A stretch of 64,000 nucleotides of DNA, from positions 1 to 64,000 of the forward strand of contig JAHLKH010000115.1 in NCBI GenBank assembly GCA_025526915.1, given 5' to 3'. A model generated the notes under the pieces. The model ran no database searches, was not told the DNA's origin, and worked only from the letters and a program-made list of their open reading frames with translations. This DNA comes from Entophlyctis helioformis (Eukaryota; Chytridiomycota; Chytridiomycetes; Chytridiales; Chytriomycetaceae). Position numbers and translations under genes: made by a program. Shown piece after piece: positions 12,201 through 25,027 of this stretch. Numbering within the stretch: the first letter of the stretch is position 1; each line of letters begins with the position of its first letter.

Positions 12201-15200
12201 AGTCAGCATACATCCACCGCAATGCTGAACGGCAGTGTCGACAGCACTCACCCTTGAGCGCCTCGATCGTCGACTGGAGTTCCTTGGTGAGCAGATCCCC
12301 GCGCGTGCGGCTCGAGCTCTGCATCCGCGAGTTCTCACCAATCTTGCGGCGGTACTCGGCAATCTGCGAATCAATCTTGCGCTTCTCTTCCTCGTACTTG
12401 CTCTTGGCAGCCGCAATCGCGAGCGAGCCGGCCGCAGTGCCGCCCTTGTCCCCACGCCGGCCGCCGCCCACGCCATCCTGCATGCGCTTGAGTGCCTCGT
12501 CGCGTTCCCGCTGGAACTGTCCGAGCTGGCTCTGGAGAACATGGAGCTTCTGCTCGTACGCCTTCTGCATGACTTCGTACTCGGCATCGCGCCGGTGGAT
12601 GCGGTCGACGAGCGCCTCGTGCTCAGCAATGTCGTTTTGGATCTTGTTGATGAGGACGTACATGTCGAGATCGCCGCCACCGTTACCGCCGCCCGCTGCT
12701 CCTTGCTCGTCAATGAGTGATGTTTCAGACTCTTGCTCAAGCCCCGCGAGTGTGATGGGCTCGTTGCTGCCCATTGGCGACAACTTGGACACGGCCGAAG
12801 TCTGCCAATGCGGGATCGTGTCAGTAAGACAAGACGGCCAGCAGACACAGCCGCATGCACTCCTCACCAGGCTGAATCCGCTCGAGCTCTTGGCAATCCG
12901 TGCATCCCCTGCATCGTCAGCACTGTCGAGCATGCCAAGAATATCAGGATTCTCTTTCAGGCCCTTCACAAGCAACTTTTCGTGGGCTATTTCCGTCTCG
13001 CCATGGCTGCGCGACAGGCTCTGGAACACGCGCAGCGTCGGCCCGCTCGGAATACCAAGCTCCTTGTCCTCAGCCTCGGTCCATGCGAGCATCGGCTGTG
13101 CAAGCCGCGACCCGCGCCGCCCAATCTTGGACATGGCCTCGGTGTGCCACGCAAGCTTGTCCTCCATCTCAGTGAGCTGCACACGGAGCGCCGAGATCGT
13201 GGTGACGTAGCTCTGCACAACAGGATGCACGTCGCGCAGGGCAGACGCATCCTTGGCAGTCGGTGCCGCTTGGCGGCGTTTGGGAAGCACTCTGCCCGCA
13301 TCGTCGTCAATGTCGGCAACAATGTCGTCCATGTCGACATCCGCGTCCACGTCTACATCCTCGAGATCCTCCACGGCTGTCGACGACGTCTCGTGCGTCT
13401 CTCTCGAGTGTGCCTCGGCTGCCCGCGCAGTGCCGCCGCCACCGCCAATCGCAACGATCGCCTCGTCGCCCTTGACGCGCAGCTTGAGATCGAGCCCCGG
13501 CTGCAGCAAACGGCTCTTTTCAATGAGCGCAGCGTCCCGCTCCATGGTGGTGGTTTCCAGCTCGGCCATGAGCTCGCGCACGCGGCCCGTAAGGCGGGAA
13601 CACCGGAACTGCAACCGCTCCATGCTGAACCGGATCGTCTGCTGCGTGCTCTTGTACATGTCGAGCTCAGTCATGAGATCGCGCTCGCGACGCATGTAGA
13701 ACTGGGCCTCCTTTTGGTCAAGACCGTTTGCCATGCCGCGTGCGCCGCCTGCATTGCGGGCTGCTGACACACCTGGGACGGCACGTCCAGCCATGCCGCC
13801 AACACCCGTGCCGCCCGTGCCAGCCCCAGAGGCAGACGCGAAGTCCGAGCCAGCCAGCCCCATGGTGCCCGTGGCGCGCAGCATGGCAAGCTCGGTGCGC
13901 AACTGTGACACTGTCTGCCGCAGGCTCTTGATCTCGCGGTCCTTTTCGGCTGCACCGCCGATGCCGCCCCCGCCGCCGGCAAACCACTCCTGGTTGATGA
14001 CGACACGGTTCTTGATGTTGCGTGCACGGTTGGCGTAGTGCAGCGTGTTGACCGTCTCGGAGTAGTTGAGGTCGCTCGGACTCACACAGGCGAGCATCAG
14101 TGTTTGAGAGTTGCCTCCAAGCGAGTCTTGGAGCATGCGCGTGAGCTTGGAGTCGCGGTAGGGGACATGGCCGGCCTTGCGCGTTTCGTCGCCAAGCGCA
14201 GAGATGACGTTGCCGAGTGCAAGAAGACCCTGGTTGATGGAGATGCCTTCCTTTTTGCGATCGCCTTCTGCATTGGTGCGCTTGAGCCGCTCGGATCCAG
14301 CGAGATCGACAAAGTGAAACTTGGATACGATGGTCTGCAGCGAGGTCGTTGATGCGGACGCGGCGACTGCGACCATTGCCGTCGAGGCGGCGTCGTCGTT
14401 TGCAACTGGCGGAGCAGAGGGCGGCTGTGAATTGACCTTCTTTTCCTGCCGCAGCGTGACGGTGAAGATGGCGTGGGATCGAGAAGACGTGGCGTTCATG
14501 TCTGTGGATCCAGTCGTGCGGCATAAGGTGCCACGCTGCAACACACTGCCAGGCAAGCAAGGAGCGACAGAGTCAGTCTGGCAGTTTGTTGTATCGCCAG
14601 CTCTGCGCACAAGGCAGACTGGAGGCGGTCCATACCCTAGCAGTTCCTCAGGCGACTTGACTTCCTCCTCGCGCACATTGAGCCAGACGATCTTGCCGGT
14701 GCCGTCTTCGCGGATCGTGGGGGCAGACGACGCGGGCAAGTTGGCAGTGCGCGGCCGCGGGTTGAGCAGATCGACCAGCTCCTCATTGTACAGTTCCAAG
14801 AACGCAACGAGCACCTGTGCTCGAAACGCATCGCCGTCCCTTTCGGCTGTCTGCCGTATCCTGGCAAAGATCTCCGACACGGCGCGGGGAACGATGCCTG
14901 TTCAGATGCGTGTCAGCATGTCAACCTGTGTCAGATCTGGCGCCAGACGAGGGTGTTGCGCAAGCGCAGACCGACCTTGCTGGGTGTTTGCAGGGGTGTT
15001 GACACTTTCAAGGCCGATGCCCATGGAAAAGGTCTTGCCCGAGCCAGTCTAGCGATCGGTGTCAGCCCGCCAGCCATCTAGCCATCCATCCAGCCAGCCG
15101 TTCCGTCATCCACGGCGACATGCGGCAGACGCACCTGTCCATAGGCGAGCACTGTGGCATTGAAGCCCTCGAGGAAGCGCTCGACGAGCGGCGCTACCGA

Positions 15201-15458
15201 GTCGCGGTACAGGGACTCTTGGCTGGTGAGCTGGTCAAAGATGTGGTCAAAGGTGAAGGACTTTTGGGTCATCCAGTAGGCGTTTGGGTTGTCGCTGTTG
15301 CTCGTGATGCTGTTTGGGTTGCCGTTGGGGTTGGAGCCGCCGACGACCAGCTGCGTGGTGCCGGGGATGCACGACACGCACTCGCTCGAGTTGGCCAGCA
15401 GCTCCTTGGCCGCCATGGGCCGCACCCGCACGGCCACTTTGACGGACGCGGAGGCCAT
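9270..15458 (-). CDS. Kinesin-4 family motor with very long Ser/Gly-rich tail
   Basis: N-terminal microtubule motor of about 1,924 aa. Six exons: 15458-15135, 15048-14976, 14897-14636, 14545-12868, 12801-12252 and 12157-9270; they sum to exactly 1,925 codons. The motor starts VKVAVRVRPM. The P loop TGSGKT (residues 109-114) begins exon 2, switch I is NATSSRSHAIF and switch II is VDLAGSERLKRT. The segment EGISINQGLLALGNVISAL is typical of kinesin-4 (KIF4/KIF21/KIF27). Broken coiled coils follow (Leu/Glu/Arg-rich, about residues 480-1100). The last 800 or so residues are low-complexity Ser/Gly/Pro/Thr with no KIF4-type Cys-rich domain and no KIF21-type WD repeats visible. Likely roles are spindle midzone or flagellar length control; the sequence does not decide. 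The stop lies only about 90 bp from the start of the downstream kinase gene. Confidence 0.9.
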
Positions 15459-15955
15459 TGGCGCTGGGTGGTCGTGCTCGGTTCTGGTGCTCGGTTGTGG
15501 TGGTGGGCCCGACGGGTCTGGTGCGGCCGTCAAAGGCGTCAGTTCACGTTGGCTGGCTGCACGGCAGGGGCTGTAAGAAAGGTTTCCAGGCAGAATGGCC
15601 CGAAGGCAGGCAGGCGGGCAGGCAGGTTCCCACAGCCCGTCACGGCCTGTCATGGGCAGGCGGGTAGACACGCAGACAGACGACCAGCCAGCCGCTCACC
15701 GCTCGGTCGCTTGGTTCGGACGGGCGGACTGTGCGCCGTCACGATCACACACGATCTTGTCTGTGCTGCGTGTTGGCAACGGACAAAAGGACAAAAGGAC
15801 AAAAGGACAAACGGGCAGTGCGGTGAAAGGGCAGTGCGGGCGGATTCATTCACAGAGGGTGCGCTTGCAATATAGTCAGAGATAGGCAGAGATAGGCAGA
15901 GAGGGGGTGGGCAGACGGGGGCCAGAAGGCTGTGCACGGCAGGCGGCGCAGGCCG
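15459..15955. other. Intergenic region with GGACAAAA tandem repeat
   Basis: About 500 bp between the kinesin start and the end of the UPF0662 gene (both minus strand). No gene seen. It contains an 8-9 bp tandem repeat GGACAAAA (three to four copies, about 15781-15812), short AGGC repeats near 15605-15625, and two copies of AGAGATAGGC near 15880. It must hold the kinesin promoter, but no clear TATA box is visible. Confidence 0.4.
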
Positions 15956-17683
15956 TCACACGCACGCGTCGTTGAGCAGCTCCATCGACAGCACGTAGCA
16001 CTCCTCGAGCAGCGCCTTGAGCGCCGTCTGGCCGCTGGGCACCTCGCCGCGCGCATTGACAAAGTTGCCGTCCACGCGCGCCGCCTCGACCGTCGACAGG
16101 AACCGCGAGATCTCCGTGAGCTGCTCGTCAAACGCGCGGTTGAAGGCGCGCAGCTCCTTCTGCGCAATCGACGCCTCGATGCCTTCGCCCGTCTTGGCGT
16201 TGATGTACAGCTCGTTGCGCTTGTCGCGCATCTGGCGCAGCGTGCGGCGGATCACAAACAGGTTCGAGTGCACGCCCTGCAGCGACTCGTCAACCGGCTC
16301 CATCTGCGCAGACACGCGGTTGACGTAGCCGAGCGACGACGACACGAGCGAGCGCAGCTTGGACGCTGCCGCATATGCCGTCTGGCCCGGGTGTGTGACC
16401 GTATCCTTGAGCAGCGACATGCCCTCGCCAATCGTGTCGTACATGAGCGTGAATGTGGGCTGCGACACGGCCGTGATGCCGCGCGACGCGGATGCGGCGT
16501 ACGAGATGAGCGACTGCTGCACGTCGCCGACACGCTCGGTCAGCGCAGACAGCACCGTCGGCTGCACATCGGCATCGCCCTTGCCGCCCTTGCCGTTCTC
16601 CTGCTCCTCAAGTGCAACACAGATCTCGTGGACGAGGTCAAATGCCCAGTCGAGCAGCTCGTGGAGCGCAGCCTGGCCCTCTGGCACGTCGCCTGTCGCG
16701 CCAACAAACTTGCCGTCGACGCGGAGGTTGTCAATCGCCTGGATCTGCTCCTGGTACATGTGCACCTCGATGGGGTCAATCGGGTGGCCGGCCTGGGCGG
16801 CGTCGCGGAGCGCGCACAGGTTGGAGATGATGTCCTCGAGCTTGTCGTTGATCTTGGCGAGCGACGGATCGACAATCGACTCCATCTCGGCAATCTTCTC
16901 GACGAGCTTGTAGCAGCGGTTCATGAGATTGACGCACATGGCTTGGCCCGAGGGGATGCGGCCGCCGTACTTGGACCAGCCGCCCGGCACGAACTTGCCG
17001 TCGGTCTGCAGGTTCTCGACGGCGTGCAGACGGTCCTGCAGCTGGCGCAGGTTGATGCCGCGTGCGTCGGCCGAGAGGGTCGTGTCGTGGCGCAATGCCT
17101 CGAGGGCCGTGAAGATGGTGCTCAGCTCCTCGTAGATGGGGATCATCGAGTCGTCAAACTTCCACAGCGGCATGATGACCTCGTCAAACTTTTTCCAGAC
17201 GGTGTCGACCATGTGCTCGAGCTGAGAGGACGTGGACGTGGGGGCGGAAGCGGGCAGGCAGCATGAACGTGCGCGTCATGTGAGCGATGATGATTCATCA
17301 GGCTGACGGCCAAGGCGATGATGGCGAGGGAACAGGCGGCACGAGGGAACACGGCGCATGATGCAGAGGGGCAGGAAGAGGGAACATTCAAAGCGGGAGA
17401 AGAGGGAACCGACCTGCTGCTTCTCGCGGGCAAGCTGGGCAAGCCGCTGCTCGAATGCGACGTTGGCTCGCCACGTGCGCTCTGCGATGGCCTGCACCTC
17501 GGCAATCTTGACGCTGCCCCGCTTGGACAGCGACGACAGGTCGCGGGAGAGGCTCAGCAGGGCAGCGCCGGCCTCGGAGGGCTTGATGCGGTGCGGGTGC
17601 TCGATCAGGCCCTTTGTGCTGGTGGCTACGTCCAGGGTGTCGCCGAGCGTGGACGATGAGAGTTGGTGTGACATGGTTGTCAT
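15956..17683 (-). CDS. UPF0662 / DUF2408 family fungal protein
   Basis: Conserved fungal protein of unknown biochemical role (relative of S. pombe UPF0662 protein C30C2.08). Two exons, 17683-17414 and 17221-15956, with a 192 bp intron in phase 0, give 511 aa. Family marks: a repeated pattern ending in VDGKFV or VDGNFV with a nearby PxGQ (GGRIPSGQAM, DVPEGQAAL, EVPSGQTAL), seen three times about 120-170 residues apart, each followed by a Cys/Leu-rich helix. The protein is mostly helical, has no signal peptide and is probably cytosolic. A TATA-like CTTATAAG lies about 85 bp upstream of the start on the coding strand. The minus-strand ATG at 17683 is followed 9 bases later by a second in-frame ATG that could also serve. 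Confidence 0.85.
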
Positions 17684-18189
17684 GGCGGTGTGTGCGTGTG
17701 TGTGCGTGTGTGCGTGTGCCTGGGATGGGCTGGGATGTGCAGGCAGATGGCAGCGGGCCCGCTGTCTTATAAGCAGCGAGAGGGCGGGCGAGGGAACAGC
17801 GGGCGATGGAGCAGCGCGTGACTCAGTGTGAGTGAAGGCGCACGACGCGTTCTGACACGCCAGTGAGTCACGCTGACCCGGCACGGATCTGGCCCGTGCG
17901 ACGCAATCGCATGAACGGTGCTGCACCCACACACGCACGCCTTGCACAGTCACGCACGCCTACACACGCACGCCTTGTACAGACACGCACGCCTTGTACA
18001 GACACAGACGGTTTACACACGCGCCCAACACAGGCATTTGACGCACACACGCGCAGCGCCATATCCACGCGGGCCGTGCTCCAGCAAATCAGCGCTTTTG
18101 TTGACGGCAACGCGGATTCCTTGCAGCCGGACATCCATCAACAGACCACGCCCCGTCGCCACCGGCCGCTGTCGGACAGAGCCGCCCAG
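17684..18189. promoter_or_regulatory. Divergent upstream region with CACGCACGCC repeats
   Basis: About 500 bp between the UPF0662 start and the chosen start of the plus-strand polyQ/RhoGAP gene. From about 17925 to 18010 the unit CACGCACGCCTTGTACAGA and shorter forms of it are tandemly repeated. The plus frame is open from an ATG at 17911 through this repeat, so these bases could code; the His/Thr/Arg repeat they would encode makes leader sequence more likely. A TGTG-rich tract (17690-17720) lies just upstream of the UPF0662 start. Confidence 0.4.
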
Positions 18190-21100
18190 ATGTCAAGGTC
18201 CAAGAGCGCATCGCAGCAACAGCTTTTGCACCAGTTTGCCCACCAACAGCAGCCCTCACCCAAACTCATCCCTAGATCCGTGCCGACTGGCCGCTCGACT
18301 CCCCTGTCTCGAATCGGCACAGCTGCGTCGCCTTTGCCAGACCCGCAGCAGCCAATGAGCCCGATCGTGCCCCTGCCGCCTATCGGGTCGTTGCCGGACA
18401 TGCTCAAACAAACAGCAGACACGCAGACAGCAGCCACAACGACAGTTGGTGCACAGCAGCAGCAGCAGCAACCAACATACACGTTTGCTGCCGCAGGTGC
18501 CCAGACGGCACTCACCAACGTGCCCAAACCCAGCGGTGCTGTCATCTACACAACAATCGTGCCGCTCAGCAACGGCCCCATCTGGCAGAGCGCTGCCGGC
18601 CCAATCCGTCCATACTCGTCAAGCATTGGCCAGCCGGCCGGATCTGGCCCAAACTCTCCGTCGGGATCGGGCAGCAGCTTGGCAGGTGGCAGAGCCGTCT
18701 CAGGATCACGATCCGCCATCGCATCCACGCAGTCGCCATCCCCGCCAGGCGGTGCCCGTCGGCCAAGTGCACCGACCACAAGCAGTGCTGCTGCCAGAAG
18801 CAAGGCTGCCTCTGCACCGAGCTTCCCCAATGGTTTGAATGCTTTCCGTCCCATCGGGGCGTCCACCACGCCGCCTGACAGTGCTGCGCGCAACTCGAGA
18901 ACGCGAAGTGGAAGCGGTCCGTCCACGCCGCCAGGAATGGCACCGATGGCAGATGCTATGTCAAGCGGCGGCGACGCGAGAGAAGTGCAGCGTGGCAGAA
19001 CCAACAGCGCCATTGGCTCGTTCGGCACGCCGCCGCAGCACGTCCGATCTGACCATCACGATAAACGCATCTCGGCATTCCGGCGCGGCCAGTCGTTTGG
19101 CTCGGCAACAACATCGGCCGCAGCACGTGCAGCCTACTACAGTGGCCAGACGGTATCTTCAGGAGCAGGAGCAGCTGGCTCGTCGACGGCTGGACCAAGC
19201 GGCAGTGTGAGCACAAACGCCATGTACACCAGCAACATTGCCCATTTCATCAACAGCAAGCGCAACAGCATGGACAGTCAGGCAGTTGTCATTCGTTCAA
19301 TCTCTGCCTCAGCCGGAAGCGATGGTGCAGTCGGCCAGTCGGCTGGCTCAGCTGCTGCAGCTGGGGGATCGCCGTCGGGGTTTGGTGTTCGTGCTGGGAT
19401 CGCCGGCGTGCACGGTGCAGTGGCGTCCGCGTCGCCATATCCAGCAAACGTTCTGTTGTCGTCGGATGCACTCGACGGCACAACTGCCCAAGAACCGGAC
19501 GAGCTGCTTTATCTGCACCAGAGTCGAGGTCGCGAGACGACGACTGCGCACACAGATGACGACGACGAGGACGATGGCTGGCAACGCAGTCTGTTGTACC
19601 ATCTGGGCGACGATGCACATCGAGTCATCAACCGCTCGGCAGCAAGTTTTGGCCGCAGCATGGGCGGTGGCGGCGGCGGCGGGGCTGGACGTCGAAGCAT
19701 TGATCTCGGTGCAATGGCCGCGACGCCTGACGTCAATGAGCTGCCGGCCAAGACGACATCATTCCCATCGGCGATGAATGTCAAGGCACAAGAAGTGCCC
19801 CAGCATCCACAATCCCTCAAAGCAGGGCCAGCCGCGCCGGCAGTGCGCGCTCAACCCATCGGATCTCAGCCTCCGCATCCTGGCCGTGGTGCACCGTTGG
19901 CCGACCCACCCGTGTCGTATTCGCCCGTGCCGCATCTCAAGTCAACATCCATCTCTGTCATTGGCAACTACACGCCGCCGCCTGAAATCGATGAGCCGTC
20001 CGAAAGCGTCCCGCTGCGTCCTCTCATGCGCGTCAGCAAGCAGCTTCAGCAGCAGCAGCAGCAGCAGCAGCAACAGCAACAGATTGAGCAGAAGCAGCAA
20101 AAGATTCTCAAACTCAAGAACAGTATCTCCAACGAAGCGCTTGACAAGCGATACCAGACCAACATCGTGGTCCAGAAGCCCGTGTGGCGTTCAGGACCCG
20201 CGGCTCCAGTCGTGCAGCGTTCAGTTTCCATGAAGCCAGAGCTTGGTGTTGGGTCGCATCGGTTTGCGAGGACACCTGGCGAACGCACCGCTGCTGTTGC
20301 ATCCACAACCCCGGCCGAGCCGGTCGCCATCTTCAACCGCTACGATGTCCTCATCTCGCATCGTAAGTTGGACGCGTCCATTCATCGTGTGCACTGAGCT
20401 GACGTTTATGCCGTGGCTGCTCGCATGCATGCATGCCGACAGGCGAAAAAGCTCGACAAGTGGCCCTCAAGGCCCGCGAGCTCATCAATGCCAAGGTCCA
20501 GCGCCAGCCAGGCCGAGGCTCACAGTCGCGTCTCGACGTCGCAAGCACAGGCCGGCCGTCAACCTTTGACACTGACATTGACATGTTCAATCGCATTCAG
20601 AACCGCGTGCACCGCTCGTCAACGCCCGTCAACCATCGCAAGCTGTCCATCCAGCTCAATGTCGAGGACGGTGACGCGGATGCTGTATCGACAGGACCCA
20701 AGAAACCGCCGCCGAAAAAGTACACTGTGCCGCCCGCTGATGGCGAGAAGCTGCGCAACATGAACGGCGTCGTCATGTATACACCAGCAAGTGTGCGGCA
20801 ACGGCGCTCAAAGCGCGGCCGCAAACGCGAATCCGTGTCTGCATCGGCAAGCACACTCGAAAGTATGGAGTCAAGTACAGATATGGCGGCAGCCGGTGCG
20901 AGCAGTAGTGGCAGCATGGTGGCGCTGGATCGCGGGGATCGTGGCGGGAGCAGTGAATGGGCACTGCGCAAAGTCGTTTCGGCTGATGACTTTGGGGTGA
21001 GGTCCATGCCCAAACGCGTGCTGGTGCCAAGACACGCGGATGTGGTTGCCAAGGAGAAGGCGTTGAAGGAGTCGGAAGGTAAGTGCGCCGACCGTGGTGG

Positions 21101-22457
21101 CCGTGCGGCAACACTCGGCCGAGCTGACCATACGATGCATTCAGAACAAGAGCAGGAGACGTACGACACGAGTGCAATCGAGGAGCGCTTCAGATTCTTC
21201 CACGGTACGTATCCGCTGATGTGCAGGTGCTGCTGTGCACTGATTGATATGGCGTCCAGATTTCGAAGTTCTTCTTGACAGGGAATCCAAAGTGCAAGCA
21301 GAGGCCATCAACTCGCTCGCCATTACGGGCGATATCATGCCATCGTCGCGTACGGGCCACGTGTCAGACGCGGAACTCGGCGCCATGGCATGGCACGCGT
21401 TTGTCCATCTGCGGTACATGAGCGAAGGGCCCATCTCGCCAGAGGCCGCCGACGCCATCTACGACATTATGCGTATGTGCACGCTTTCTCGCCTATCCGC
21501 AGCTCGCTGCTTCCCATGTGCCGTGGCTGACTGACTCACAACCGTTATAGTATCGGCTGTGCCGACAGATGAGCAGTGCAGACAACTGCAACAGACTGTC
21601 GTCCAGATGAACAGGAAGCAGTACGTGTATCTCAAAGCATTCACAGGCCATCTTCGCCGGTGAGTCTCGTGATCCTCGCCGTGTCATTCAACTCGCCACA
21701 CCAAACTCACACGAGCCCAATCAGGCTCGCCCAATCGTGCGACAAGCCCATTGTGTCAGGCATCGCACAAGCGTTTGGCTCGCTCATCTTCAGATGCAGA
21801 TGCCCAGAGACATCCGACGTCTACATCTCGCCGCACCTGTCGCAGTTCCAGGCACTGCTGGTCCAGTCATCACGGCCACTCACAGCACGATCGCCGCTCA
21901 GCTCGCAGCCCTCTCCACAGCAACCACAGCAACCACAGCAACCACAGCCACAGCAGCCACAGCAGCCGATTGCAAGCGAGCCAAGCGATCAGGGTTCTGA
22001 CCCACGGCCGGTGGGGATGACGCCGCTCCAGAGCATCACAGGGGTTGGCTTCGGGTCTCGCGGCAACCTGCGTGTCGATATCCGGAAAAGCGTGCCCCTG
22101 CGGTCACAGACACCGCCGCCGCCGCAGCCACAGCCACAATCACAGTCCCAACAGCCGCCGCCGCAGACATCCACAACACCAGGCGCGCCGATCCACATGC
22201 AGCCCCAGCAATCCTCGGCCGACCTGCTCAGCAGCGATACGAGTCTGGCTCAGTCCGCCGGCCATGGGCCAATGTATGTGTACGAAGACGCGGCGACAGA
22301 GTTTGGGTGGGACGAGTGGACGCAGGAGCAGCTGGCACGCGAAATCTGGGAGTCGGACATTGTGCATACGCAGTTCAGCGCGTGTCTGGAGCTGTTTATG
22401 CGGTTCTGGAACACCATCTTTGCACCGCAGGACGACAGCGTGATTGGCACTGAGTAA
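18190..22457 (+). CDS. Low-complexity polyQ protein with RhoGAP-like C-terminal domain
   Basis: Six exons: 18190-20362, 20443-21078, 21145-21204, 21260-21472, 21551-21659 and 21725-22457. They sum to exactly 1,308 codons (1,307 aa). An in-frame ATG at 17911 is an alternative start. The first 750 residues are Ser/Pro/Ala/Gly/Gln-rich and disordered, with a pure polyQ run near 20044 and a Gly run near 19665. A basic region follows (KPPPKKYTVPP, RRSKRGRKRES). Residues about 935-1085 resemble the second half of a RhoGAP fold: ISPEAADAIYDIM aligns with the LP-EPL region, then YVYLKAFTGHLRRLAQ and GIAQAFGSLIFR match the conserved NLxxVFGPxLL helix. The usual GIFRxSG arginine-finger motif is not seen, so catalysis is doubtful. 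After a Gln/Pro spacer the protein ends in an aromatic-rich helical segment. The function may be scaffolding of a small GTPase; this is inference. Confidence 0.65.
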
Positions 22458-22553
22458 AGAGTAAAGCGTGCGGATAGAACAGAATAATGGATAAATTGAC
22501 TATAATCGAGGGGGAATATTACAGTGGCCATGCCAGTGACGAGCGACAACACG

Positions 22554-24322
22554 TCAGTCGATGATCATGCGCGTGGTTTCGTGTGCCTTGTCTGTCGTGT
22601 CGGTTTGGCGCTTGACGGTGATGGACTTGACTGTTGTGCAAGTGCGTCAGTGAGACAGTGGACATGGGCGATGGACAGCCGATGCGATGCTTACCAAGAT
22701 CGCCCAATCCGTTGGAAAAGTCGTACATCGAGTAGATGGCACTGACAAGCGTTGAGATGTTGAGAACGATTTGGAATGCCACTGTTCGAGTGTCGCCAGC
22801 CAGCCAACCAGTCAGCGATTGTGAGTGCACCGCGCCATTCTATCCCACGACATGCCATGCAACGCAGACAGCCAACTCACAGAAAATGGTCAACCAAATG
22901 CGCGTGATGCGGTACTCTTCAACGTTGGTGTTGGCAAGGTATACAAAGAAGCACAGTCCGGCCATGTAGATGACCATCATGAGCAGGAACACGGACATGA
23001 GCAGCATGTTTGCATGGCGCATGCCAAAGTAGCCAACGACAAAGTAGAACAGCGACGTGGCCGCGACGAGCAGCCCGTAGATCCACAGCCGCATGCGCTG
23101 CTCGGCCAGCCCTGCGTGCAGCTGGCCCTTGGGGTCGTACTCGACAATCTGCACCTTGGTGCTAAAGTAGATGGACATGGCCATCTGGCCGACCACGCCG
23201 AGTGCAAAGTACACATTGGTCTTCATGAGCGTGAGGAAGATGTGGTAGCGACGGAGGATCTCTGCCATGCCATGCGATGCCATGCCATGGGTCAGTCTCT
23301 ATGGATGTCATTGGATGGATAGATCGCCAAGACTCACCGCGCTTGGAAATGTCGGCACCCTGGATCTGGTAGATGGACCAGCCGTAGACACCAAACGTTT
23401 TGTACGACAGGTATCCGCAGAGCACATTGCAGCAGACCATGATGGCGATGATGGTGTATGCGAGTCCCAGCGCCGTGTCAAACTCGCGCTTGTATGTGCT
23501 GATGTTGGCGGCAATGACTTCTGGGCGGAATGTGGCCGACACTGGCTCGAGCGACGACGAGTTTGAGGGGCGTCTGAGGGTCGTGAATGTGCTGTCGGTG
23601 CAAGCCCAGTCGGTCAGCCTGTGCAGACAGATGCAGGCAGACAGATGCATGCAGGCAGATGGGCATTGCATTCAAGCGTACCAAAGCCTCGACTGGTCCC
23701 GCTCCAATGCCCACACTTGCGGATACAGCGCCACGGCAAAGGCAGGCGTGCGGGACAAGGGCGTGCTGAAGATGTCTGCGTAGTCGTTGATGCAGGTCTT
23801 GAGGTTGTTGATCTGGAACACCTCTGCCGGCGACAGTGACGGCGACAGTCATGGGCATGCAGCGAGTGTGAGTGAGACGGGCGAGACGGGCGAGGCAGCG
23901 AGGCACAGGCGCACTCACGGACAAACGAGTAGACGACGGTGAAGACGTTGAACACAAACACGGCAATGACCTGGATGGAGTTGCGGAACACATACTGCGG
24001 CAAGCGAGCGTGAGACGGCGAGGGGCAGCGGAGCAGCGGAGGCAGCGAGGGGACAGCCAGAGAGACTCACAGCGTCGACGGCCGACACCAGCTGGAACCA
24101 GATGGCAATGAGGAACAGCGCAAAGTACACGGCGACAAACGGCGTCGAGCCCGATGTGTTCGGCGAGAAGGCGTCCTGCAGGAAGTAGAGCACCTTGGCC
24201 ATGAGCACGGCCTCGAGCACCGACACCACGAGCGCCTGGAACAGCGACAGCGACACGGCCCACAGCGGCCAGTCCAGCCGGCTGTTGAGCCACTCTCGCA
24301 GCGTTTCCGTGGCCTTGGTCAT
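22554..24322 (-). CDS. UPF0658-type Golgi multi-span membrane protein
   Basis: Seven exons (24322-24071, 23994-23919, 23823-23682, 23591-23338, 23261-22881, 22781-22695, 22630-22554) sum to exactly 423 codons, 422 aa. About seven to eight hydrophobic spans are visible, including LWAVSLSLFQALVVSVLEAV, the family-typical YVFRNSIQVIAVFVFNVF, ALGLAYTIIAIMVCCNVLCG and LLMSVFLLMMVIYMAGLCFF. The tract YGWSIYQIQGADISKR before a second membrane block matches the fungal UPF0658 Golgi apparatus membrane family (S. pombe C23H3.04 type). Activity unknown. An upstream in-frame ATG at 24487 would add 55 hydrophilic Ser-rich residues. The gene converges with the RhoGAP-like gene, with 96 bp between stops. 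Confidence 0.8.
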
Positions 24323-25027
24323 GGGGGTGTTGCTCTGTGTGTGTGTTGCTACGTTGCTGCTGCGGGAACTGCTGCCTGAAATGGTGCTGCCTGTGCGGCT
24401 GTGTTGTTTGTCGTCAACCACTGCCCGCCCGCCTGGTGGCGCTCGGTACAAGCGGCCTTCACATCCGCCTTTCACATCAAACGGCATTCAAACACATGCA
24501 AAATGCGCTTTATTCCGCAGTGGTTTATCCGGGCTTGGAGATGCTTGCGTGCAGATGTGTGCAGATGTGTGCACAGTGACATGGGCATGCAATGCGGCAC
24601 GATGCGTTGCGTTCCAATGTGTTGCGCGCATCTCACGCAATCAGTCCAGCGTCATTCGCGGCCGTCCGCCACCAGAGCCGCCGCTGCTGACACTGCCGGT
24701 CCGTTGGTGCGATCCGCCACCAACCACGCCGCGCTCGCTGCTCCTGGCGACGCCAGAGACGCTGCCGTCGCCCACTTGTTGCTGGTGCGCCGCCTGCCGC
24801 ACTCGCCAGACATCCACGATCCAGCCACGCAGATGCACCCTGCAATGATACGATGCCACTCAGTCACGTGGAGCACGTGACCATCAACACTTAAACGTCT
24901 TGCGAATTCGATCGACCCCTTCAAGTCGAATTCTTGTAGGTGGCATGGGCGGAGGTGCTGTCCATGAAGGCGCTGAATCTCACTGGCAATGACATGATCC
25001 GCCGGTCCCAACGGCGTGGCCAGCGCT
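24323..25027. promoter_or_regulatory. Divergent promoter region, UPF0658 gene / metacaspase
   Basis: About 700 bp between divergent starts with no convincing gene. Two CACGTG boxes lie 9 bp apart at 24865-24870 and 24874-24879, about 150 bp upstream of the metacaspase start; the first is inside GTCACGTG. The imperfect inverted pair GCGAATTCGA / TCGAATTC flanks 24901-24932. The left part may be 5' leader or an N-terminal extension of the UPF0658 gene. Confidence 0.4.

Noticed and set aside
24901..24932. Possible hairpin or attachment site (GCGAATTCGA / TCGAATTC)
   Set aside because: The match is short and imperfect, and no mobile-element gene or target duplication is nearby.
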